DNA of 5,288 bases from Chloroflexota bacterium (GCA_025450375.1 JANWHO010000007.1:1-5288), one strand, 5' to 3'; positions 1 to 5,288 are shown, counted from the stretch's first letter. The notes: a model not told the origin generated them from the sequence alone. Numbers and translations: made by a program.

Positions 1-717
1 CGCCAGCAAGCGCGGATCGCCCAGGAGCGGCCCGCCGGTCCCGATTCCAAGGGGAAGGGTAACCAGGCAGGCGATCCCCATGGCCAGGGCCAGCCCGGAC
101 TGCCCGGCAAAGGCCCGCCCCACCCGCACGTTGAGCAGAATGTAGGCGGCCCAGCCGCCGCCCGCCGTGAGGGCAAGCACGACCCCGATCGGGTCAATGG
201 CGGTGTTCCCCCAGGGGGCCAGCAGCAAAATGCCGGCGGCGGCGAAGGCGGCCCACAGCAGATCCAGACGGCGGCGCGATCCGGCGACCGCCACGCACAG
301 CGGTCCCACGAACTCCAGAGTGACCGCGATTCCCAGGGGGATGCGGGCGATGGCCGAGTAAAACGACAGATTCATCCCGGCAATGGTCAGGCCGAAGAGC
401 GCCATGGCCAGATAGTCGGCCCGCGCATGGCCCCGGATCCTGGGCCGGCCCACCGCCAGCATGATCAGGGCGGCAAAGCCAATTCGCAGAAAGACGGTAC
501 CCCCAGGCCCCAGGGTGGCAAACAGCCCCTTGGCCAGGGCCGCCCCTACTTGCACCGACAGAATGGACATCAAGATCAAGCCGGTGGGCGGCACGGCGCC
601 CGCCGCTTCCCGCACCCGCGCGGTGGGACTTGGCAGGGGGGAAACTACCGCCCGCGCTTCCTGGGACAGGGCGGAAACCCGAAGAGCCGTGGGCGCCGTG
701 GCTGGGGCGGTGAGCAT
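1..717 (-). CDS. RhtA-like DMT/EamA-family exporter (3' end cut off by window edge)
   Basis: This frame stays open from an ATG at 717 to the left edge, giving 239 residues without a stop; the C-terminus lies outside the window. From about residue 46 it reads like the E. coli threonine/homoserine exporter RhtA. Residues 55-66 (VQVGAALAKGLF) resemble RhtA TM1. Residues 114-140, including PLGIAVTLEFVGPL, are close to the RhtA signature GMN..FY....PLGIAV.LEF.GPL. Several hydrophobic segments follow (about 153-167, 177-196 and 208-225), as expected for a 10-TM inner-membrane DMT protein of roughly 290-300 residues. GGAGG lies 4 bases upstream of the ATG and supports this start, although it leaves about 44 extra Ala/Pro/Arg-rich residues before TM1. 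Export of small amino acids or similar metabolites is inferred from the family; the true substrate is unknown. It lies 151 bases downstream of the TetR gene, so it may or may not be cotranscribed with it. Confidence 0.85.
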   Translation of the reverse strand, partial: MLTAPATAPTALRVSALSQEARAVVSPLPSPTARVREAAGAVPPTGLILMSILSVQVGAALAKGLFATLGPGGTVFLRIGFAALIMLAVGRPRIRGHARADYLAMALFGLTIAGMNLSFYSAIARIPLGIAVTLEFVGPLCVAVAGSRRRLDLLWAAFAAAGILLLAPWGNTAIDPIGVVLALTAGGGWAAYILLNVRVGRAFAGQSGLALAMGIACLVTLPLGIGTGGPLLGDPRLLA

Positions 718-868
718 GATCCCTCCGTTGTATCCCCCGCGGCGAAACCACGCGAACGTTCCGGTCGCCCAGCGGCGATCTCGCGGGGAAGAGTGAGCTA
801 CGAGCGGGCTGTATGCAGTATTGCCGGTGGGCAGGAGATCCGTCCAGCCTTCAACGACTGGCTGTTTC
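718..868 (-). other. Intergenic gap between TetR gene and RhtA-like gene
   Basis: This 151-base gap follows the TetR stop codon (TAG, 869-871). On the minus strand I see a short CAGCC/GGCTG hairpin just after the stop and a TCGCC/GGCGA hairpin further on, but no U-rich tract to make either a convincing intrinsic terminator. The last bases before the downstream start contain GGAGG. No strong -35/-10 pair is visible, so I cannot tell whether the RhtA-like gene has its own promoter. Confidence 0.4.
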
Positions 869-1489
869 CTATTTATCAGCCATGGGCTGAAGAGGCGTCC
901 GCATGCCGTCCAGCAGCAATCGCAGCGCCTGCTCACCATCGCTGGCCGGCCGCACGGCCTGAGGATCCATCATCCACAGCAAGGCGAGCCCCTCCATCAG
1001 AGCGACTACCGTGAAGGCCGCCGCCTGGGGATCCATCCCGGCCCGGAACTCGCCCGAGTCGATTCCACGTTGGATGATGGCCGCCAACCCATCACGGAAC
1101 TCGCCAAAGTAGCTCCTGAGGTAGTCGCGAACGGCACTCTGACGGGCGGCCACCGCGTAGAACTCAAAGGAGATCGCCTGCACGCCGGGGATGCGCTCCA
1201 TTTCCGCGGTGGCCTGGTGAATAATGTCGAACAATTGGGCAGCCACCGATCCGGTCGAGGTCCGCGGCGCCCGCAGGTCTTGCAAAGCGTGGCCAAAGAA
1301 GAGACGAAGAATGGCAAAGACAATGGCATCCTTGCTCTTATAGTAGAGATAGAGCGCACCCTTACTCAGCCTCGCCTCGGCCGCGATGTCGTCCATCCGC
1401 GCCTGATGGAAGCCCAGGCGGGCGAAGACCGTGGCAGCCGCGTCGAGGATCTGGCTCTTCCGAGTCTCGCTTACATCGGCTCGCGGCAT
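869..1489 (-). CDS. TetR/AcrR-family transcriptional repressor, likely regulator of the adjacent MMPL pump
   Basis: The protein has 206 residues, typical for TetR-family regulators. The N-terminal DNA-binding domain spans about residues 10-58: RKSQILDAAATVFARLGF, then the helix-turn-helix DDIAAEARLSKGALYLYY (33-50) and KSKD, a textbook TetR_N pattern. The rest is helical and should form the ligand-binding and dimerisation domain. Its end (GEFRAGMDPQAAAFTVVALMEGLALLWMMDP, in part) resembles the C-terminal domain of BetI/AcrR-like members. I chose the ATG at 1489 because AAGGGGG precedes it by a few bases and the next residues lead straight into the domain; an upstream in-frame start at 1582 would overlap the MMPL gene and adds unrelated residues. 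It follows the MMPL gene by 46 bases on the same strand, so the two are probably cotranscribed. Its likely target is the palindrome at 3687-3704, which would make the operon self-regulated. The inducer is unknown. Confidence 0.93.
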   Translation of the reverse strand: MPRADVSETRKSQILDAAATVFARLGFHQARMDDIAAEARLSKGALYLYYKSKDAIVFAILRLFFGHALQDLRAPRTSTGSVAAQLFDIIHQATAEMERIPGVQAISFEFYAVAARQSAVRDYLRSYFGEFRDGLAAIIQRGIDSGEFRAGMDPQAAAFTVVALMEGLALLWMMDPQAVRPASDGEQALRLLLDGMRTPLQPMADK

Positions 1490-1503
1490 GAGGCCCCCTT
1501 CTG

Positions 1504-1518
1504 GACAGTGTACCTGTC
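1504..1518. repeat. Short inverted repeat between MMPL and TetR genes
   Basis: GACAG and CTGTC flank a 5-base spacer (TGTAC) inside the 46-base gap between the MMPL stop and the TetR start. It could be a weak secondary operator or a small mRNA hairpin ahead of the TetR ribosome-binding site, or it could be chance. The arms are only 5 bp and do not match the stronger palindrome at 3687-3704. Confidence 0.25.
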
Positions 1519-1535
1519 GAGCCGGTCTGGCGGCA

Positions 1536-3650
1536 TCAGGCCACCGTGTCTTGCCGGGTGGGCGTTGGTTGATCCCGACCACCGCTTCGGGCCAGACTGG
1601 AGGGCCACCAGCTTCGCGGACCCACGAGGAAGACGAGGGCCGGGACCAGAATACTCCGCACCACGACCGTGTCCAGGAGAATGCCGAACGCCACCGCGAA
1701 GCCGATCTCCACCAATTGTTTGAGCGGCAACACGGTCAGCACGGAGAAAGTTCCGGCCAGGATCAGTCCGGCCGAAGTGATAATCCCGCCGGTCGCGGCC
1801 AGCCCACGCAGCATTCCCTGCTCCGTACCGTGCATGAGCGATTCCTCGCGCACCCTGCTGATCAAGAAGATGTTGTAGTCCACTCCGAGTGCCACCAGGA
1901 AGAGGAAAACAAAGGTAGGAATGTCGGATTCGATCCCCGCGAAACCGAACAGGTAGCGGAAGGCGTACACGCTGATCCCAAGCGAGGCCAGGAAGGAAAG
2001 AACCACGGTAAAGATCAGATAGAGCGGGGCCACGAGCGAGCGCAACAGCAGGCTGAGAATGATCAGAATCACCAACAACAGCACCGGCGCTATGAGGTTA
2101 AGATCATGATTGGCGGCATCATTGGTATCACGGGCGATCGCCGTCTCGCCGCCGACCAGCACCGTGGCCCCTGGCGGGGCCGCCGCGTGGACGGCCTGCC
2201 GCAAGGCGCCGATGCGGGCCAGGGCGGGTGGGCCATAAGGATCGTCGGTGAAGACCACGAACCCCTCGACGTATCCGCCGCTCCCTGACGCCGGCGGAAG
2301 TGTGACCGAGGCCACTCCGGATACTCCATGGGCGGCGCGCATCACCGCCGGCAGGGCGCTCGCCGGCCTCGCGATCACCACCGTGGGGGAAAGCAAGCCG
2401 GCCGGCTCGGCCGCCTTGATCAACGCGAAACCCTGGACGCTTTCCGGCGGACTAATGAAGCCGTTCTGGAAATTGAGCGTATCCTGGGAGCTGGCAACCC
2501 CGGTCGCTCCCAGTAGGAGAGCCAGGCAGACGACGACGGCAATCGGACCAGGGCGGCGGCGCGTGAACTCGCCCACCCGCCGCCAGAGGGCATGGGCGGG
2601 AACCGCCGTCCCGCCGGCTTTGGGCGCGGCCGGCCAGAAGGCCGCGGGGCCAACGATCTGCAGGAGGGCCGGGAAGAGGGTCAAGCCGGCCAGCAAGGTG
2701 GCTGCGATGCCGATCGCCAGAATGGGGCCTAGGTTGTGGGTGGAGCGCAGGGTAGCCAGCAGGAGAGTCAGCATCGCCGCCAGCACGGTGGAACCGCTGG
2801 AGAGGAGGGCAGGTCCCGCTTTGCGCAGCGTATCGGCCATGGCGCCGTGGCGATCCGCGGTCACCCGCAGCTCTTCCCGATAGCGGGCCACCAACAAGAG
2901 CGCGTAGTCCGTGCCGGCCCCGAACATCAATACCGGCAACACGCTGGCGGACTGACCATCCACGGTCAGCCCGGCATGGGTGGCCAGCAGGTAGAGGATG
3001 GCCGCGACTATCGTGTACGCGGCGCCGACGCAGGCGATCGGCAGCAAGGGCAGGATGGGAGAGCGGTAGATCAGGAGCAACAGAACCAAGACCAGGCTCA
3101 CCGTGATCCCCAGGATCAGACCATCAATCGAGCTGAACGATTTGAGCGTATCGACCAGAAAGGCGGCCGGCCCGGTAACCCGGATGGTCAGCCCGTTGCC
3201 GCCGTGCCCAACCCGCGCTCGGATCGCGTCAATGGCCTGCTGGGCTTTGGTGGCGTCACTATCCTGCATGGCCATGCTGAAGCTAGCCAGGGTACCGTTT
3301 GCCGCCGGGGCGTCGAGAATGGGCGGCTGGACTCCCGGTGGGAGGCCGGCGCCGTGGAACGAGGCCATATCGGCACGCATGCGCGCCCGGTCCGCGGCGG
3401 TCAGGCCGCCTGGGCGTTGGTACACGACGATCGCCTGGGCCAGGCGGCCACCGGGGAACTGGCTTTGCAGGATCGAGGTCGCCTGAGTAGACTCGGCGCC
3501 GCTGGGGGTAAAGAGCGCCGGATTGTCACTTTGCACGGTGTTGAACTTGATTGAGAAGGGGGCCAGGGCTACGACCGGAATCAGCCAGAGGATCAGCACG
3601 ATCCATTTGGCGCGCGGGCCCACGGGTAACAATAGCATTCGGGAAAGCAT
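1536..3650 (-). CDS. MMPL-family (RND superfamily) membrane transporter
   Basis: This is a 704-residue proton-driven transporter of the MMPL/YdfJ type, acting in the cytoplasmic membrane. The layout is two matching halves. TM1 (about 17-32) is followed by an extracytoplasmic loop (33-170) and TM2-6 (about 176-333). TM7 (366-386) is followed by a second loop (387-517) and TM8-12 (518-676). The paired Asp-Tyr proton-relay motifs known from MmpL3 are present in both halves: GAGTDY with D248/Y249 in TM4, and LGVDY with D591/Y592 in TM10. The gene therefore looks intact and functional. I prefer the ATG at 3650, because AAAGGTGA lies 8 bases upstream; a GTG four codons earlier (3662) would sit inside that ribosome-binding site. 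Known MMPL proteins export lipids, siderophores or hydrophobic drugs; the cargo here is unknown. A TetR gene follows 46 bases downstream and a palindromic operator precedes it, which favours inducible efflux. Confidence 0.95.
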   Translation of the reverse strand: MLSRMLLLPVGPRAKWIVLILWLIPVVALAPFSIKFNTVQSDNPALFTPSGAESTQATSILQSQFPGGRLAQAIVVYQRPGGLTAADRARMRADMASFHGAGLPPGVQPPILDAPAANGTLASFSMAMQDSDATKAQQAIDAIRARVGHGGNGLTIRVTGPAAFLVDTLKSFSSIDGLILGITVSLVLVLLLLIYRSPILPLLPIACVGAAYTIVAAILYLLATHAGLTVDGQSASVLPVLMFGAGTDYALLLVARYREELRVTADRHGAMADTLRKAGPALLSSGSTVLAAMLTLLLATLRSTHNLGPILAIGIAATLLAGLTLFPALLQIVGPAAFWPAAPKAGGTAVPAHALWRRVGEFTRRRPGPIAVVVCLALLLGATGVASSQDTLNFQNGFISPPESVQGFALIKAAEPAGLLSPTVVIARPASALPAVMRAAHGVSGVASVTLPPASGSGGYVEGFVVFTDDPYGPPALARIGALRQAVHAAAPPGATVLVGGETAIARDTNDAANHDLNLIAPVLLLVILIILSLLLRSLVAPLYLIFTVVLSFLASLGISVYAFRYLFGFAGIESDIPTFVFLFLVALGVDYNIFLISRVREESLMHGTEQGMLRGLAATGGIITSAGLILAGTFSVLTVLPLKQLVEIGFAVAFGILLDTVVVRSILVPALVFLVGPRSWWPSSLARSGGRDQPTPTRQDTVA

Positions 3651-3651
3651 G

Positions 3652-3662
3652 GCCTCAATCAC
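3652..3662 (-). promoter_or_regulatory. Ribosome-binding site deciding the MMPL start
   Basis: On the minus strand the sequence reads AAAGGTGATTGAGGCC and then ATG. The AAGGTGA core matches the anti-Shine-Dalgarno sequence and sits 8 bases before the ATG at 3650, which favours that codon over the GTG at 3662. Confidence 0.6.
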
Positions 3663-3686
3663 CTTTCATAACCCATGAATCCATTG

Positions 3687-3704
3687 TGACTGACCAGTCA
3701 GTCA
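3687..3704. promoter_or_regulatory. Palindromic operator, probable TetR-family repressor site
   Basis: The site reads TGACTGACCAGTCAGTCA: two perfect 8-bp arms (TGACTGAC and GTCAGTCA) around a 2-bp centre. It lies 37 bases upstream of the chosen MMPL start, between that start and the likely promoter. The sequence shows the symmetry and position directly. TetR-family dimers are known to bind such palindromes near the promoters they repress. Assignment to the TetR protein encoded at 869-1489 is inferred from operon context. No second perfect copy was found in the window. Confidence 0.75.
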
Positions 3705-3712
3705 TTATTCTC

Positions 3713-3742
3713 AGGTTACTATAGGCGGGAGGTGCCCGTCAA
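3713..3742 (-). promoter_or_regulatory. Candidate promoter of the MMPL-TetR operon
   Basis: The minus strand carries TTGACG (3737-3742), a good -35 hexamer. The -10 is uncertain: TATAGT (3718-3723) is the best hexamer but only 13 bases away, while TAACCT (3713-3718) has an acceptable 18-base spacing but a poor match. With either choice, transcription would begin in or just before the palindrome at 3687-3704, so a bound repressor would block it. Confidence 0.35.
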
Positions 3743-3813
3743 CGCTGGACGCGAACGGGGCTCATCATTATCCACATTTTTCTCGCCAAAGACAGCGAGG
3801 CGGGATGTGGTTG

Positions 3814-3874
3814 GGTAGGGGTGCACAGCAGTGCACCCACCCGCCAAACAGATGCCCCGCCGTGCACCCCTACC
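3814..3874. repeat. GTAGGGGTGCAC-type inverted repeat with internal hairpin
   Basis: GGTAGGGGTGCAC (3814-3826) and its exact reverse complement GTGCACCCCTACC (3862-3874) form 13-bp arms around 35 bases. Inside, GGGTGCAC (3819-3826) also pairs with GTGCACCC (3831-3838) across an AGCA loop, so two competing folds are possible. A further 7-bp pair, GCCCCGC (3854-3860) with GCGGGGC (3882-3888), surrounds the right arm. The element lies downstream of the YedA-like stop codon (TAG, 3926-3928). No U-tract follows, so it is not a standard terminator. Palindromes of the GTAGGGG...CCCCTAC style are known to me as dispersed intergenic repeats in Chloroflexota and some other phyla; membership of such a family is inference. 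Confidence 0.7.
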
Positions 3875-3925
3875 AATGCCCGCGGGGCGCGGCGTGGTTT
3901 GCGAATCATGGGGGACAATCTCCTG

Positions 3926-4873
3926 CTACCGCGAGCGAGGCCGGCGCTCGCGCCCGAGCAGCACCAGCGCCACCCCGACCAGGATGATCGGCATGGCCAC
4001 TAAACCGGCCTGAGCCATCCGGTCGCCGGCCAGGGTTACGCCAAGCAGCACCGCCACCACTGGATTGACGTAGGCATAGCTGGTGGCCAGCGATGTCCTC
4101 ACATGTCGCAGAAGATAGGAATAGGCGCTGAAACCGACCAGGGCCCCGAATACCACCAGGTAGAGCAAGGCCAGTATGGCATGGGGACCCGGCGCCGCGT
4201 GAATCCGTTCACCGCGCGCCAGCCCCAGAACGAGCAGAAGGGCGCCGCCGATCAGCATCTCGGCGGCGCTGGCCATCAGTCCATCCGGCAGCGCCAACCG
4301 CGGGCTGAGCACCGTGCCGAGCGCCCAGCCGATCGGGGCTAGCAGCAGGACGATCATCCCCTCCGGGCTTGCCCGCAGGCCGCCGCCCAGATTGAGGATC
4401 ACCAATCCGGAAAAGCCGACCGCCAGGCCCAGCCATTCCAGTCGCCCAGGCCAACGGCCCAGCAGTCCCGCGAACAGCGCCGCCCAGATCGGGGTAGCGC
4501 CAAGGGCCAGGGCGGCCAGGCTGGAGGTGACCCATTGCTCGGCGAAGGTCACGCCACCGTTGCCCAGCCCCAAGAGGAGGACCGCCAGGACCGCCGCCCC
4601 GCGCCACTGCTTCCCGGTAGGCGCGGGGCCGCCGCGCATCCGCGTCAGCCCGTAGAGAAGGGCGCCAGCCAGCAAGAAACGGATGCCGCCCATCGTCAGG
4701 GCTGGGAAACCCTCCAGGGCCACCCGGATTCCCAGGAAGGTAGAACCCCAGATGACATACACGGCGACCAGGGCCGTGATGACCCCTAGCCGGCTTCCCG
4801 CGGCCATGTGGCCAGCCGGTGGGGGACCAGCCGCGGCCGGCATGTCGCGCGGTGTCTTCAGTGCTGCGCTCAT
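3926..4873 (-). CDS. YedA-like DMT/EamA-family exporter
   Basis: This 315-residue inner-membrane protein carries two EamA repeats and about ten TM segments after an Ala/Pro-rich 28-residue N-terminus. It lines up well with E. coli YedA. TM1 contains VYVIWGSTFLGIRVALE (39-54; YedA has YIIWGSTYFVIRIGVE), followed by MGGIRFLLAG (61-70), GLGNGGVTFAEQ (102-113), LEWLGLAVGFSGLVILNLGG (145-164) and ATSYAYVNPVVAVLLG (263-278), which is nearly identical to YedA. The family is described as drug/metabolite exporters; the substrate here cannot be read from sequence. I chose the ATG at 4873, preceded by AAAGAGTGA, a moderate ribosome-binding site. The open frame continues upstream to 5032, but that part is hydrophilic, runs through a palindrome and has no YedA counterpart. 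It is a different DMT subfamily from the RhtA-like gene, so the two do not look like a recent duplication. It is divergent from the plus-strand gene at 5192. Confidence 0.92.
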   Translation of the reverse strand: MSAALKTPRDMPAAAGPPPAGHMAAGSRLGVITALVAVYVIWGSTFLGIRVALEGFPALTMGGIRFLLAGALLYGLTRMRGGPAPTGKQWRGAAVLAVLLLGLGNGGVTFAEQWVTSSLAALALGATPIWAALFAGLLGRWPGRLEWLGLAVGFSGLVILNLGGGLRASPEGMIVLLLAPIGWALGTVLSPRLALPDGLMASAAEMLIGGALLLVLGLARGERIHAAPGPHAILALLYLVVFGALVGFSAYSYLLRHVRTSLATSYAYVNPVVAVLLGVTLAGDRMAQAGLVAMPIILVGVALVLLGRERRPRSR

Positions 4874-4948
4874 GTTCACTCTTTCGTGGCTAACATACCG
4901 GGAACGGCCAATCACGCGCACGAAGCGCGGGTTACTTCGGCCATCGGA

Positions 4949-4983
4949 CGGATCAGTCGGATCGGACCGATCCGACTGATCCG
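4949..4983. repeat. 35-bp near-perfect palindrome with 17-bp arms
   Basis: CGGATCAGTCGGATCGG (4949-4965) and its exact reverse complement CCGATCCGACTGATCCG (4967-4983) are separated by one base (A, 4966). The left arm repeats a CGGATC unit. The palindrome lies 75 bases upstream of the YedA-like start and just upstream of the candidate promoter of the divergent gene. No T-tract flanks it, so it is not an intrinsic terminator for either strand. It could be a protein-binding site shared by the two divergent genes or a dispersed palindromic repeat; the sequence alone does not decide. Confidence 0.8.
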
Positions 4984-5004
4984 GGAACGCTCTCAACCAC
5001 CACT

Positions 5005-5033
5005 GTGAGGTGTTCCTCCGAACGCGGTACACT
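5005..5033 (+). promoter_or_regulatory. Candidate promoter of the right-edge gene
   Basis: TACACT (5028-5033) matches four of six -10 consensus bases and is followed at a suitable distance by a purine-rich stretch. The hexamer 17 bases upstream is GTGAGG (5005-5010), a weak -35. If used, it gives the downstream gene a leader of about 150 bases. Confidence 0.3.
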
Positions 5034-5046
5034 GGAGGGAGATTGC

Positions 5047-5120
5047 TCCGCCATCATGGCGGACGCGCGCCCGAATTCACGGGCGTGCCCTTGCTCGTCA
5101 CCCGGTCGCACCGTACCGGG
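5047..5120 (+). other. Three consecutive hairpins in the leader of the right-edge gene
   Basis: Three inverted repeats follow one another. TCCGCCAT (5047-5054) pairs with ATGGCGGA (5056-5063). GCGCGCCCG (5065-5073) pairs with CGGGCGTGC (5080-5088), with one G-U pair and an AATTCA loop. CCCGGT (5101-5106) pairs with ACCGGG (5115-5120). In GC-rich DNA some such pairing is expected by chance, but three in 74 bases upstream of a gene suggests a structured mRNA leader. I could not match it to a known riboswitch class. Confidence 0.45.
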
Positions 5121-5161
5121 CGCGCATGTGAGCCGCGGCGCCTCGATGTGTCACTCGCTCC

Positions 5162-5189
5162 GGCGTGCCCCCTCGGGAGGAGGAACGCC
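5162..5189 (+). promoter_or_regulatory. Shine-Dalgarno within a possible sequestering hairpin
   Basis: GGAGGAGG (5176-5183) is a very strong ribosome-binding site 8 bases before the TTG at 5192. It is flanked by self-complementary sequence: GGCGT (5162-5166) can pair with ACGCC (5185-5189), and CCTC (5171-5174) with GAGG (5180-5183), which would bury part of the site. This could limit translation until the hairpin opens. The pairing is visible; its regulatory use is inference. Confidence 0.45.
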
Positions 5190-5191
5190 TT

Positions 5192-5288
5192 TTGTCGCCG
5201 ACTGTCCTGGACCGCCCCGCCAGTCGCTGGACCGCCCACGCCGCGACCTGGAGGATGAGCAAGCGCCTGGTGGGCCTCTTGGGGCCGC
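5192..5288 (+). CDS. Start of a plus-strand gene, possibly NRAMP/MntH-type metal transporter (3' end cut off)
   Basis: The frame opens with TTG at 5192 and stays open to the window edge: 32 codons, ending MSKRLVGLLGP. The TTG is supported by GGAGGAGG at ideal spacing (8 bases). An in-frame ATG at 5255 is the alternative start, but its only Shine-Dalgarno-like GGAGG directly abuts the codon. Before residue 22 the peptide is hydrophilic, and the last visible residues turn hydrophobic as if entering a first TM helix. LLGP at this position is how many NRAMP (MntH) divalent-metal importers begin, usually continuing into AFVAAVAYVDPGN, but those diagnostic residues lie beyond the window. The existence of a gene is fairly well supported; the NRAMP call is a guess from very few residues. 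It is divergent from the YedA-like gene. Confidence 0.5.
   Translation, partial: MSPTVLDRPASRWTAHAATWRMSKRLVGLLGP

Larger units (their letters stand above)
4874..5191. other. Divergent intergenic region between the YedA-like gene and the right-edge gene
   Basis: This 318-base region separates two divergent starts and must hold the promoters of both. On its left half lies a 35-bp palindrome (4949-4983). On its right half are a possible plus-strand promoter (5005-5033) and several hairpins (5047-5189). I see no convincing protein-coding gene: open frames on both strands here are hydrophilic, Arg/Pro-rich and without recognisable domains. No clear minus-strand promoter was found; TATGTT close to the YedA-like start is the nearest -10-like hexamer but has no matching -35. 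Confidence 0.6.

Noticed and set aside
194..751. 185-codon minus-strand open frame overlapping the RhtA-like gene
   Set aside because: The other minus-strand frame gives a clear RhtA-like membrane protein. This one is His/Gly/Arg-rich with no hydrophobic helices.
821..1723. 300-codon plus-strand open frame across the TetR gene and the end of the MMPL gene
   Set aside because: It is antisense to a clear TetR protein and crosses a gene boundary. Its composition is Arg/Pro/Gly-rich without domains, typical of a shadow frame in GC-rich DNA.
1431..2288. 285-codon plus-strand open frame rich in Gln/Glu/Arg/His
   Set aside because: It is wholly antisense to the TetR start and the MMPL gene. The low-complexity hydrophilic composition is the mirror of membrane-protein codons.
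2736..3554. 272-codon plus-strand open frame
   Set aside because: It is antisense to the first half of the MMPL gene, with no domain and the same shadow composition.
3782..3799. CTCGC/GCGAG hairpin near a T-run as a terminator
   Set aside because: On the plus strand the T-run precedes the stem; on the minus strand the stem is followed by A residues. Neither orientation fits an intrinsic terminator.
3755..3911. Possible small minus-strand gene starting MIRKPRRAP in the gap after the YedA-like gene
   Set aside because: Most of it is the GTAGGGG inverted repeat translated, and it ends within the upstream promoter region. The product has no recognisable features.
4949..4983. Second binding site for the TetR repressor
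   Set aside because: It shares only short TCAGTC/GACTGA pieces with the 3687-3704 palindrome, in the opposite arrangement, so a common binder is not supported.
4874..5032. 53-residue upstream extension of the YedA-like protein (start at 5032)
   Set aside because: The extension reads through the 35-bp palindrome, giving an Asp/Ser/Pro-rich stretch with no counterpart in YedA. The ATG at 4873 has a usable ribosome-binding site.
5034..5191. Mn-sensing yybP-ykoY or Mg-sensing M-box riboswitch ahead of the putative metal transporter
   Set aside because: I could not find the conserved core sequences of either class, so only an unclassified structured leader is reported.
5010..5258. 82-codon plus-strand open frame and 61-codon minus-strand frame in the divergent region
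   Set aside because: Both are Arg/Pro-rich without domains. The plus frame conflicts with the better-supported TTG start at 5192, and the minus frame has no visible ribosome-binding site.

Overview
This is a GC-rich bacterial window carrying a cluster of membrane transporters. Four genes lie on the minus strand. In transcription order they are a YedA-like DMT/EamA exporter (4873 to 3926), an MMPL-family RND-type exporter (3650 to 1536), a TetR-family repressor (1489 to 869), and a RhtA-like DMT/EamA exporter that starts at 717 and runs off the left edge. One plus-strand gene begins near the right edge at about 5192. Only its first 32 codons are visible, and they suggest an NRAMP/MntH-type metal transporter.

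The clearest functional unit is the MMPL-TetR pair, 46 bases apart on one strand. Upstream of the MMPL gene is a perfect 8-bp inverted repeat with a 2-bp spacer (3687-3704), sited as expected for a TetR-family operator. The simplest reading is a self-regulated efflux operon: a ligand releases the repressor, and pump and repressor are made together. The two DMT genes have their own upstream gaps (151 and 318 bases) and need not belong to this operon.

The intergenic regions are structured. Between the YedA-like gene and the MMPL operon (3663-3925) are the operator, a possible promoter, and a GTAGGGGTGCAC-type hairpin/inverted repeat that looks like a dispersed genomic repeat. The divergent region 4874-5191 holds a 35-bp near-perfect palindrome and then a run of hairpins leading to a strong Shine-Dalgarno sequence that may itself be sequestered.

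The taxon cannot be fixed from this window. High GC, a probable TTG start and the GTAGGGG...CCCCTAC repeat style would fit a Chloroflexota-like or other high-GC lineage, but that is a weak inference. I saw no tRNA, rRNA, CRISPR array, transposase or prophage gene. The protein-coding content belongs to known families; the less explained parts are the non-coding elements.
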